From assembly GCA_903877945.1 (NCBI GenBank), contig CAIRFY010000044.1, positions 1 through 19,798 on the forward strand: DNA of 19,798 bases, written 5' to 3'. The notes under the pieces were generated by a model, which was not told the origin of the DNA, did not search any database, and saw nothing but the letters and a program-made list of their open reading frames with translations. Positions within the stretch are counted from its first letter, which is position 1; each line of letters opens with the position of its first letter. The DNA comes from an uncultured Oscillochloris sp. (lineage in GTDB: Bacteria > Chloroflexota > Chloroflexia > Chloroflexales > Chloroflexaceae). Position numbers and translations under genes: made by a program. Below, piece after piece: positions 7,719 through 14,525 of this stretch.

Positions 7719-8903
7719 TCACCAGCGGACAGTGACAGGCGTACCCATCGGTGCCCAGGCGTAGAGCCAGGCAGCCTGCGTCAAGCCCACGTTAATGCAG
7801 CCGTGGCTCAGGCGTGCCCCTGTGCCAAAGCGATTGTGCCAGTAGGTGCCGTGAATCGCCACCCCACCCATCACGTACATGACGTTGGGCACGTCGGGTA
7901 CCCGGTAGTACTCGCCACCCAAGGTGCCCTCCATCGTCTGCAAGGGCAGCTTGGCGTAGACGGCAAAGGTGCCTATCGGCGTATTAAAGCCATCCCGCCC
8001 GGTAGAGACGGGCGCGTCATACACGATGGTGTCGCCCTCGTAGGCGTAGAGCCATTGGTCACCAACATCGACAATGATGTACTTGCCGCCACGGGTGGCG
8101 GGCGCGGGCGCGGCGGGCTTGGCCGCACTCGGAGGATTGGCAACAGACACGTCTGTGGGCGCGGGCGCGTCGGTGGGAACCGGCGGCGCGGGCACGACGA
8201 TGGGGTCAGGGAGAGGCAGCCCGTCATCACCCACCGTCGGCGCACCATCCGGGTCGGTTGGCGCGGTGGGCAGCCCACGGAGGAGCGCCAGGCTATGGCC
8301 GAGGGGGCTGATCTGCACCGCCAGGGCCGGGTCGGCGGCGAGCGGGTGATACTCCAGGCGCGAGCGCTCGAAGTACTGCACCTGGAGCATCTCTGGGCCA
8401 ACATACTCCCAGACCGGCTCGCTGATCGGGAAACCGAAGACCTCGACGCCGCCATTCGTCTCCCAGTAGCTGCGGAACGGCGCACCGAGGGAGTGGTTCG
8501 TCTCAGCGAAAAGACGTACATCAGGCTGATCGGCGAGGCTCAGCGGGGCGGCGAAGCTGCGGAAGAGGGCCGCACTATACTCGGCACCGAGCCGACCACG
8601 CACAATCGCATTGTCGTACTCGGGGTGTAGCTCAAGCCGACCACGCTCGAAGTACTGCATCGTCAGCGGGCCATAGGCGAAGGGTTCCCCAATCGGCGCA
8701 CCGAGGGTGATCGGGCCATTACTGGCCCGCCAGTAGCCCAGAAAGCCCTGCGCATCGCTCAGGCGATGGCCGGTCGAAGCGAAAAAGATGGCGGAGTCGT
8801 CGGCGTGCGAAATCAACGGCAGCGCCCAGATCCCGACCAGTGCCCCGAAGATCAGACGTGCTAACCAGGCCCGGATGAATCGACGCGATAGCCGAGATGA
8901 CAT
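7719..8903 (-). CDS. L,D-transpeptidase (YkuD domain) with two Chloroflexota-type surface repeats
   Basis: 394 aa. A signal peptide (RR at about 7-8, hydrophobic 14-27, then SHADD) marks export. Two copies of a repeat common in Chloroflexota exported proteins follow: GHRLSDAQGFLGYW...MQYFERGRLELHPE (about 40-110) and NHSLGAPFRSYW...VQYFERSRLEYHP (about 130-205). A Pro/Ala-rich linker of about 60 residues leads to a C-terminal YkuD domain from about 290 (KYIIVDVGDQWLYAYEGD). Its catalytic signature is present: HGT at 351-353, then SHGCIN with Cys369. These enzymes make 3-3 cross-links in peptidoglycan or attach proteins to it via a cysteine acyl-enzyme. The ATG at 8903 is preceded by GGAGGGG. 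Upstream extension into the repeat element is rejected. Confidence 0.9.
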   Translation of the reverse strand: MSSRLSRRFIRAWLARLIFGALVGIWALPLISHADDSAIFFASTGHRLSDAQGFLGYWRASNGPITLGAPIGEPFAYGPLTMQYFERGRLELHPEYDNAIVRGRLGAEYSAALFRSFAAPLSLADQPDVRLFAETNHSLGAPFRSYWETNGGVEVFGFPISEPVWEYVGPEMLQVQYFERSRLEYHPLAADPALAVQISPLGHSLALLRGLPTAPTDPDGAPTVGDDGLPLPDPIVVPAPPVPTDAPAPTDVSVANPPSAAKPAAPAPATRGGKYIIVDVGDQWLYAYEGDTIVYDAPVSTGRDGFNTPIGTFAVYAKLPLQTMEGTLGGEYYRVPDVPNVMYVMGGVAIHGTYWHNRFGTGARLSHGCINVGLTQAAWLYAWAPMGTPVTVRW

Positions 8904-8974
8904 AGCCCCTCCATATGGTGCAGGAAGACCAGGGATGACGTCACATCCTCTGAAACCTTCACTCGTAACCCTCG

Positions 8975-9144
8975 TACTTTTCGAATAAGGAATCTGCCGC
9001 CGGACGGCCCTCACCCTCCCTCTCCCTGAGCGGGAGAGGGGGAGTCGGAAGCGTCCTGGTGCGGAATCTCCCCTCTCCCCGTGAGGGAGAGGGGCAGGGG
9101 GTGAGGGGGCAAGGTCGGCTCTGAGACCGCTTATTCGAAAAGTA
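8975..9144. mobile_element. MITE-like element with 15-bp terminal inverted repeats
   Basis: TACTTTTCGAATAAG (8975-8989) and CTTATTCGAAAAGTA (9130-9144) are perfect inverted repeats enclosing copy 3 of the double-hairpin element. Outside them CTCGTAACCCTCGTAC is directly repeated (8962-8977 and 9148-9163). No reading frame for a transposase is present. The direct repeat is long for a target duplication and could also come from slippage, so the mobile reading is an inference. Confidence 0.5.
9008..9107 (-). repeat. Double-hairpin interspersed element, copy 3
   Basis: Read on the minus strand it matches copy 1 closely: CCCTCACCCCCTGCCCCTC, the CCCCTCTCCC/GGGGAGAGGGG hairpin, the TCCGCACCAGGACGC spacer, the second hairpin and a GGGTGAGGG arm. 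It lies in the 8904-9284 gap between the divergent L,D-transpeptidase and prfB genes. That gap otherwise holds the inverted repeats around this element and, I assume, both promoters, which I could not place with confidence. Confidence 0.85.
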
Positions 9145-9284
9145 TTGCTCGTAACCCTCGTACGACACACAGTCGATTATAACCCTGGAGTAAGAGTCGT
9201 CAAGGAACCCGATCAGTAAAAAGTAGCGCGGCAGGGTGGGTTATGGTAGCATGTCCAGCGGAATAGTTATGGAAGGAGCTCTTA

Positions 9285-10389
9285 ATGACCACCCAGGATC
9301 TACGCGGCAGTCTGGAAGCGCTGCGCACCCGCTTTGAGTCTATCCGGGGGCATCTTTGACCTGGCCAGCAAGCAGGAGCAGATCGCGGGCCTTGAGGAGC
9401 GATCGGCCGAACCTGACCTGTGGAACGACCCGCGCATAGCCCAGGGTGTCATGCAGCAACTCACCCGCCTCAGGGAAGATGTAGGGCAGTGGACGCGATT
9501 GGATGCCCGCCTGGGTGGCTTGGCCGAGCTGATTGAGATGGCCGAGGTTGAAGGCGACGAGTCGCTCTATGGCGAGCTCGCCAGCGAACTGCGCGGCGCA
9601 CAGCAGGAGCTTGAGCGGCGCGAACTGGCCCTCCTGCTCAGCGGTCGCTACGATGACCGCGACGCCTTCGTTACGATCCAGGCCGGTATGGGCGGCACCG
9701 ATGCCCAAGACTGGGCCGAGATGATGCTGCGCATGTATACGCGCTGGGCCGAGGCCCGTGGCTACACGGTAAACCTAGTGGATCAGAGCGAGGGCGACGA
9801 GGCCGGAATCAAGAGCGCCACCTTCGAACTGCGTGGCCCCTACGCCTACGGCAACATCCGCGCCGAGTCCGGGGTCCACCGCCTGATTCGGCTCTCGCCC
9901 TTTAATTCTGCTCATACCCGCCAGACATCCTTCGCCCGCATCGAGGTGGTGCCCGAGGTAGACGATGCGCCCGAGGTGACGATCACGTCTGACGACCTGC
10001 GGATTGATGTTTTCCGTAGCGGAGGCAAAGGCGGCCAGGGTGTGAACACCACCGACTCGGCGGTGCGGCTGACCCACTTGCCCACCGGGCTTGTGGTGAC
10101 CTGCCAGAATGAGCGCTCGCAGATCCAGAACCGCGAGACAGCGATGCGCGTGTTGCGCGGGCGTCTGCTAGAGCGCGAGCTTCAGCGCCAGGCCGAGGAA
10201 CACTCACGCCTGCGCGGTGAGTACCGCGATGCGGCCTTCGGTAGCCAGATGCGTACCTACTACCTGCATCCCTCGACCCTGGTGAAGGATCATCGCACCG
10301 ACCACGAGACGAGCAACGTCCAGGCGGTACTTGACGGCCAGATTGACCCCTTTATCGAGGCGTACCTGCGCTGGAGCGTCAGCCAGTAG
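9285..10389 (+). CDS. prfB: Peptide chain release factor 2, expressed by +1 programmed frameshift
   Basis: The first 24 codons from the ATG at 9285 (ribosome site AAGGAG at 9273-9278) end at CTT followed by an in-frame TGA at 9357-9359. Skipping T9357 enters the main frame at GAC 9358. Joined 9285-9356 plus 9358-10389, the product is 367 aa, the normal RF2 length. RF2 recognises UGA and UAA stop codons in the ribosome and triggers peptide release. The stop-codon-reading tripeptide SPF is at 204-206 (RF1 would have PxT), and the catalytic GGQ is at 249-251 within RSGGKGGQGVNTTDSAVRLTH-type context. Reading the main frame alone from a TTG at 9334 would give a false N-terminus. The downstream metalloprotease gene starts 8 nt after the stop. 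Confidence 0.97.
9345..9360 (+). promoter_or_regulatory. prfB +1 recoding site
   Basis: CGGGGGCATCTTTGAC contains the classic elements: an internal G-rich Shine-Dalgarno-like run, the slippery CTT codon, the in-frame TGA and a following C that weakens termination. Low RF2 lets the ribosome slip +1 and finish RF2; high RF2 terminates there. This is autoregulation of RF2 level. Confidence 0.95.
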
Positions 10390-10397
10390 GAGTTGCT

Positions 10398-11771
10398 ATG
10401 GCACACGGATGGCGCGCTGGCACCCTCATTTTGCTCGTCCTCGCGGCGTTTGTGGCATCACCGGCGCAGGCCCGCCAGGGCACCACCATCACGGTGGTGT
10501 CGAGCGAGGCGAGTCCGACCTTTCCAGACCAGATCACCTTCACGCTGAGCGCCACCAGCAGCGCCGCTGATATTCGCCAGGTGCAACTGCTCTACGGGGC
10601 CACCCGCAATAACGCCCTCACAATTGTTGATCTGCCGGTGACGGCTGGCCCCGCTGTGGCCCTGAGCTACCGGCTCGATACGCAGGTCAATTACTACCCG
10701 CCCGGCACCGAAATCACGTACCGCTGGGTGATCCACGACGCGGCGGGGAATACGCTGGAAAGAGGGCCGCAGCGCGTGGTCTATCACGATCAGCGCTTCA
10801 ACTGGAGCGAGTGGACAACGCGCAATGTGACGGTCTATTGGTACGAAGGAGGCAATGCGTTTGGCGGCGAACTGACGGCAGCGGTGGATCAGGCGCTCAC
10901 CAAACTCCAGGCAGAACTAGGTGCCGAACTCGCAAAACCCGTGCGGATCTACATCTACGCCACCCTTGACGACATGCGCTCGGCCCTTCAGTCCAACTCG
11001 GCCGAGTGGATCGGCGGGGAGGATCGCCCGGATCTCGGGATTATCGTCGCCGCCATCGCCGCCAACAATAATGCCGAAGCGCAGCGGATCATCCCGCATG
11101 AACTCTCCCATCAAGTCCTCCATCAAGCAATCGAGAACCCCTACGGCGGTACGCCCCTCTGGTTCGATGAAGGTCTGGCGGTACATAATCAGGCGGGGCG
11201 CGACAAGGGCTTTGACGAGTTGATCACCCAGGCCGCCCAGGAAAATCGGCTGATTCCTCTAGACGCCCTGGCCTCCAACTTCCCCGCCGACCCGAACCAG
11301 GCCCGGCTTTCCTACGCCCAGAGCCGCGATATGGTCGAGCATATCATTGACACCTACGGCGACGCGAAGCTCCAGGCTCTCGTGAGCGCATTTGCTGCGG
11401 CGACCCCGGCGGACGAGGCGGTGCGACAGGTGCTTGGTCGCAGTATTGACGATCTTGATGCCGAGTGGCGCAAGGAACAGTCCAAGCCCAGCGGCCCAGC
11501 CCCCAATCTTGCCGGGCCACAGGAAGCTCCCGCTGACCGCTTCAGTGACCCGCCGGTGCTGCCGGTCGGATCTCCGCCACCCACCAGCGTCCCGAATTCG
11601 CCCAGTATGCCTCTCGACGATCAGCCCCCGGCGTTCGTCAGATGGCTAGAGGGCTTACCGGCCTGGGCCACCCTGAGCGCCGCAGCGGTCTGCTGCACCA
11701 GCGGGGTACTCATCCTTGGCACGGTGCTGCTGGTGGGGCTGCGCCTGATCGGCGTGGATAAGCGCGTGTAG
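10398..11771 (+). CDS. Membrane-anchored gluzincin metalloprotease, peptidase MA-like
   Basis: 457 aa. A signal peptide (about 1-25, ending PAQARQ) is followed by a beta-rich region of about 110 residues. A peptidase MA-type domain (about 135-360) carries the zinc motif HELSH (234-238, catalytic Glu235) and WFDEG with the likely third ligand Glu258. A Pro/Ser-rich linker (about 365-420) leads to a C-terminal transmembrane helix (about 425-450, STSGVLILGTVLLVGLRL-like) and a short basic tail. The domain therefore faces outside the cytoplasmic membrane. The prfB stop overlaps the ribosome site here (cagTAGGAGttgctATG), so it is probably co-transcribed and translationally coupled with RF2. Substrate is unknown. 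Confidence 0.85.
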   Translation: MAHGWRAGTLILLVLAAFVASPAQARQGTTITVVSSEASPTFPDQITFTLSATSSAADIRQVQLLYGATRNNALTIVDLPVTAGPAVALSYRLDTQVNYYPPGTEITYRWVIHDAAGNTLERGPQRVVYHDQRFNWSEWTTRNVTVYWYEGGNAFGGELTAAVDQALTKLQAELGAELAKPVRIYIYATLDDMRSALQSNSAEWIGGEDRPDLGIIVAAIAANNNAEAQRIIPHELSHQVLHQAIENPYGGTPLWFDEGLAVHNQAGRDKGFDELITQAAQENRLIPLDALASNFPADPNQARLSYAQSRDMVEHIIDTYGDAKLQALVSAFAAATPADEAVRQVLGRSIDDLDAEWRKEQSKPSGPAPNLAGPQEAPADRFSDPPVLPVGSPPPTSVPNSPSMPLDDQPPAFVRWLEGLPAWATLSAAAVCCTSGVLILGTVLLVGLRLIGVDKRV

Positions 11772-11793
11772 GTTCATGGGAAATAAAAATCTC

Positions 11794-11834
11794 TCTCATT
11801 GAAGTTGCCAGCGAGGCTGGCAATTTCAATGAGA
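11794..11834 (+). terminator. Terminator hairpin after the metalloprotease gene
   Basis: TCTCATTGAAGTTGCCAGC and GCTGGCAATTTCAATGAGA form a 19-bp stem with one mismatch and a GAG loop, beginning 22 nt after the stop at 11771. The downstream DNA is T-rich only weakly (ATATGTTTTAG). It separates the prfB-protease unit from the HIT gene. Confidence 0.7.
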
Positions 11835-11881
11835 AAGACATATGTTTTAGGATGACAGATCTAACGTGAGGATTGCAGAAC

Positions 11882-12379
11882 ATGGAGACAAAGTTCACGC
11901 CCTGGCGAATGACCTATATCAAGCGCGGGGAGGGGCCAGGCGAGGGCGGATGCGTCTTCTGCGCCATGGCCGTAGCCGACCACAGCCGCGATGTGGACAA
12001 CCTCGTACTCTACCGGGGCACGAGTTGCCTGGTGGTAATGAACCTCTACCCCTATAACACGGCGCACCTTATGGTGGTCCCCTACACCCACACCGCCGAC
12101 CTGCCCGGACTCGACGATACCACGGCGGGTGAGATCTTCGCCCTCACTCGGCACTGTGTCCGCATCCTCAGCGAGACATACCAGGCCCACGGATTCAACC
12201 TGGGGATGAACCTCGGGAGCATTGCCGGGGCCGGGATCGCGGAACACCTGCACATGCATATTGTTCCGCGCTGGATCGGCGACACCAATTTTATGCCGAT
12301 TGTGGGCGGGACAAAGTTGATCCCCGAGGATCTTGATACGACCTACGATCAACTGAAACCAGGCTTCGCCAAGCTGTAG
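11882..12379 (+). CDS. HIT-family nucleotide hydrolase/phosphorylase (AP4A phosphorylase-like)
   Basis: 165 aa, full length for this group. The start METKFTPWRMTYI, the C-x-x-C pair CVFC near residue 22, NLVLYRGTSCLVVMNLYPYNTAHLMVVPYTH, GFNLGMNLG, GAGIAEHLHMHIVPRW and GDTNFMPIVGGT match the HIT subfamily typified by mycobacterial Rv2613c, a diadenosine tetraphosphate phosphorylase. The histidine triad is H122-L-H124-M-H126; the central His forms the covalent nucleotide intermediate. The ATG at 11882 is chosen over TTG 11873 because the GTGAGG ribosome site at 11866-11871 suits it. The substrate is assigned by family, not shown. It converges on the receiver gene at 12905. Confidence 0.9.
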   Translation: METKFTPWRMTYIKRGEGPGEGGCVFCAMAVADHSRDVDNLVLYRGTSCLVVMNLYPYNTAHLMVVPYTHTADLPGLDDTTAGEIFALTRHCVRILSETYQAHGFNLGMNLGSIAGAGIAEHLHMHIVPRWIGDTNFMPIVGGTKLIPEDLDTTYDQLKPGFAKL

Positions 12380-12381
12380 GG

Positions 12382-12395
12382 GCGGCGAAAGCCGC
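12382..12395 (+). terminator. Short GC hairpin with GAAA tetraloop after the HIT gene
   Basis: GCGGC-GAAA-GCCGC starts 3 nt after the HIT stop codon. A 5-bp GC stem with a GNRA loop is stable in RNA, but no T-run follows, so it may protect the 3' end rather than terminate alone. Confidence 0.45.
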
Positions 12396-12403
12396 TGAGA
12401 CAA

Positions 12404-12522
12404 GGTTTCAGGTTTATCACTCGTCGTGGCGGCTTCAGCCTCTTGGCGCTGAAGCGTCTACGACGAACCTGAAACCTGAAACCTGAAACCTGAAACCTGA
12501 AACCTGAAACCTGAAACCTGAA
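12404..12522. repeat. Palindromic element ending in a 7-bp tandem array
   Basis: CCTGAAA is repeated seven full times plus CCTGAA at 12468-12522. An inverted match, GGTTTCAGGTTT, lies at 12404-12415. Between them is a second inverted repeat, TCGTCGT...GCTTCAGC against GCTGAAGC...ACGACGA (about 12420-12466). The left end (12398-12415, AGACAAGGTTTCAGGTTT) also matches 7496-7513 with one difference. It fills the space between the convergent HIT and receiver genes and probably blocks read-through both ways. Confidence 0.8.
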
Positions 12523-12533
12523 CTAGACAGGGA

Positions 12534-12905
12534 TCAGGACAGCATCGTGTCGATCATATCAATCAGTTGGTCAACCTCGAAGGGCTTCTGCAAAATCACC
12601 GCGCCCTCAGCCTCAAGATCCGCAAACCAGGGTTTACGGTTAAGTGCGGTCATAATGATGATCGGGATCCCAAGATCCTGAAGCCGATCTTTGAGGTGCT
12701 GAAATACCTCGACCCCATCCATATTCGGCATCATGATATCGCTAATAACCAAGTCGGGGCTGAGCGTCTCAAGAAGACGGATCCCCTCTTGACCGTCGCG
12801 TGCCAGGATAACCTCGTACCTAGCGTTGCGCAGCGCATACTCCAGCACTGTCTGTAGCGCCAAGTCATCGTCCATAATGAAAATGGTGCCCTTGGATTGC
12901 GACAT
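12534..12905 (-). CDS. Stand-alone response-regulator receiver domain (CheY-like)
   Basis: 123 aa, a single REC domain with no output domain. The acidic pocket DDD (12-14), phospho-acceptor Asp56 in VISDIMMPNMDG, Thr86 in IIIMTA and Lys107 in LQKPF are all present, so it should be phosphorylated by a histidine kinase. None is nearby. The output is probably by protein contact, as in CheY or Spo0F types. The ATG at 12905 has AAGGG about 7 nt upstream. It is a separate unit with its own promoter at 12992 and is not linked to the glycosyltransferase run. Confidence 0.9.
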   Translation of the reverse strand: MSQSKGTIFIMDDDLALQTVLEYALRNARYEVILARDGQEGIRLLETLSPDLVISDIMMPNMDGVEVFQHLKDRLQDLGIPIIIMTALNRKPWFADLEAEGAVILQKPFEVDQLIDMIDTMLS

Positions 12906-12991
12906 ATTTCACCCTTCTGCACCGGCCGGACGCAGTCTGAACATCCACTGCGTGGCCGTCGTCTGAGGTTTTGGCCCCTTGAACGCCAGTT

Positions 12992-13000
12992 ATTATACCA
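12992..13000 (-). promoter_or_regulatory. Extended -10 promoter for the receiver gene
   Basis: On the minus strand TGGTATAAT is a perfect extended -10 (TGnTATAAT). Transcription would begin near 12985 and give a leader of about 80 nt to the ATG at 12905. No convincing -35 is seen. Confidence 0.65.
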
Positions 13001-13050
13001 GAGGATGTTAAGGCCGTTATGCAAGGGGTTCGAGGTTGCAGAGGCTGGGG

Positions 13051-13078
13051 GGCGACTGCCGGCGCGCCGTCAGTCGCC
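13051..13078 (-). terminator. Hairpin after the glycosyltransferase gene
   Basis: GGCGACTG and CAGTCGCC are an 8-bp inverted repeat, with a GC-rich 12-nt loop that can extend the fold (GGCGCGCC is itself palindromic). It lies 26 nt beyond the 3' end of the glycosyltransferase gene. There is no T-run, so it may mark an RNA end or be a factor-dependent terminator. Confidence 0.45.
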
Positions 13079-13103
13079 CGCGATGGTGCGTCCTGGCCCA
13101 GCT

Positions 13104-14519
13104 TTACCCGCGCCTAAGTGCGCGCAAGATCCGCATGATGCGCCCGTTCTCGATCCGGCCCAGCAGATCGGCCATACTGGCGATCTGGGCGTCGCGGGTG
13201 GCTAGTTCGCGCTCCAGGCGGCGGGCGTAGTCCGAGGACTCGGCGGCGGATGCGCGGGCGGCGGCCAGTTCGGCTACATGGTGATCAGGATCGTCCGGGG
13301 GCCGACCGGTTCGCCTCGGCGCTGCGCAGAATGTCTCCAGCGGGCGTACAACCTCGGCCCAGGTGAAGTGTTCAGCAAGCTGACCGGCGGCAGCCTGAAG
13401 CGCAGCACGTGCAGACGTATCGTGGTAGAGCTGACAGATGGCCGTGCGCCAGCCGGTCTGGTCGCCAGGAGCCACGAGTAGGCCAGCCCCGCGCTGCGCG
13501 ATCAGCTCACCCAGGCTATCGCCGACCGTGCCGATGAGCGGCAGCCGTGCCCAGAGGTAGTCGAGCAGGCGTGTGCGAAAGGCAAAGCGCGTTTCGATCC
13601 CAGGCAGGTGCGCCGAGACGCCCACGTCCGCCTCTGCCAGATAGCGCCCGCGCTCCGCGTAGGGAACCCAGAAGTCGAGCATGATCACCTGGCGACCGAG
13701 AACCCCGAGGTTGGCGGCTAATGCGCTGACCTGCTCGGTATTGCGGGTCAGGAAGGGCTGGCCGTGCGGGTTCGGGCGCGCCCCGGCAAAGAAGCACAGC
13801 CGCAGTTGCGGGCATGTCTCGCGTAGATCGGCGACGGCCCGCACCACCGTCAACGGATCGAACCAATCCCACAGCCCGCCTGCCCAGACCAGCAGCACCG
13901 CGTCGCCAGGGATCGCCGGGTGTACCCCGCGCAGCACCGGGGCACCGCGCTCCGGCGGGGTAGCGGCGATCCCGCTCGGCACCAGATCGATCAGTGCGCG
14001 CAACTCGCGGTCAGAGGACGCCACCACGTCCGGCGTCAGCCTACCCGCAGCAGTGAGCGCACCGAGCCAGTAGTCGCGCTGGCCAGAGGTCGCGCAGAAG
14101 AAGAAGTCGCCGCGCTGAAGTTGCGCATTGGTGAGGCGCAGATAGCGCGCCGTCTGCTGATCAAGTGTCGCCCGATCCGCCCCCGCATAGAGATCCAGAC
14201 TCTCCAGGATCAGCGGGTCGTACATGTCAATCGCCAGCGGCACGTCGCTCGCGAGTAGCTCAGGGTGCGCCTCAAACACAAACCCCTGGCCAACGACCAC
14301 CTCAGCCCAGGCGAGGAGCGCCGTGAAAGCGCCGGGCTGCCCGTAGGCATAGGGCGTGATGGTGAGCAGTGCGTCGGCGCTATCGCTGGCCCCAGGCACG
14401 GCCAGCACCACCGTATGGCGCGCACGCGCAAGCGCACGCGCAAGCTCCAGGGCGCGGATGCCGGGGCCAGCCATCGTCGTGCCCACCACATCGGTGCTGA
14501 TGATCAGAATGCGTGACAT
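13104..14519 (-). CDS. Glycosyltransferase (GT-B fold, GT4-like) with C-terminal coiled-coil tail
   Basis: 471 aa. The N-terminus (MSRILIISTDVVGTTMAGPGIRALELARAL) is the usual GT-B acceptor-side Rossmann start. The C-terminal half has VLLVWAGGLWDWFDPLTVVRAVADL, LRLCFFAGARPNP, and the donor-side segment ADVGVSAHLPGIETRFAFRTRLLDYLWARLPLIGT...GDSLGELIAQRGAGLLVAPGD. This region resembles the donor-binding part of family GT4. It probably transfers a sugar from a nucleotide-sugar to a surface glycan or lipid. Residues about 415-471 form a charged heptad-like helix ending ENGRIMRILRALRRG, close in pattern to the tail of the upstream methyltransferase. Its start is 6 nt after that gene's TAA, and the ribosome site overlaps the stop, so the two are translationally coupled. 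Donor and acceptor are unknown. Confidence 0.85.
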   Translation of the reverse strand: MSRILIISTDVVGTTMAGPGIRALELARALARARHTVVLAVPGASDSADALLTITPYAYGQPGAFTALLAWAEVVVGQGFVFEAHPELLASDVPLAIDMYDPLILESLDLYAGADRATLDQQTARYLRLTNAQLQRGDFFFCATSGQRDYWLGALTAAGRLTPDVVASSDRELRALIDLVPSGIAATPPERGAPVLRGVHPAIPGDAVLLVWAGGLWDWFDPLTVVRAVADLRETCPQLRLCFFAGARPNPHGQPFLTRNTEQVSALAANLGVLGRQVIMLDFWVPYAERGRYLAEADVGVSAHLPGIETRFAFRTRLLDYLWARLPLIGTVGDSLGELIAQRGAGLLVAPGDQTGWRTAICQLYHDTSARAALQAAAGQLAEHFTWAEVVRPLETFCAAPRRTGRPPDDPDHHVAELAAARASAAESSDYARRLERELATRDAQIASMADLLGRIENGRIMRILRALRRG

Positions 14520-14525
14520 AGCACC

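Noticed and set aside
7803..8630. Long open frame (275 codons) on the plus strand inside the L,D-transpeptidase gene
   Set aside because: It is fully antisense to a gene with clear motifs and has an Arg/Gly/His-rich composition typical of high-GC shadow frames.
8904..9170. Upstream in-frame extension of the L,D-transpeptidase by 89 codons
   Set aside because: It would translate the double-hairpin repeat and place the signal peptide in the middle of the protein; ATG 8903 has a good ribosome site.
12468..12522. Heptamer array as a CRISPR or regulatory array
   Set aside because: Units are 7 bp with no spacers; it is a simple slippage repeat.
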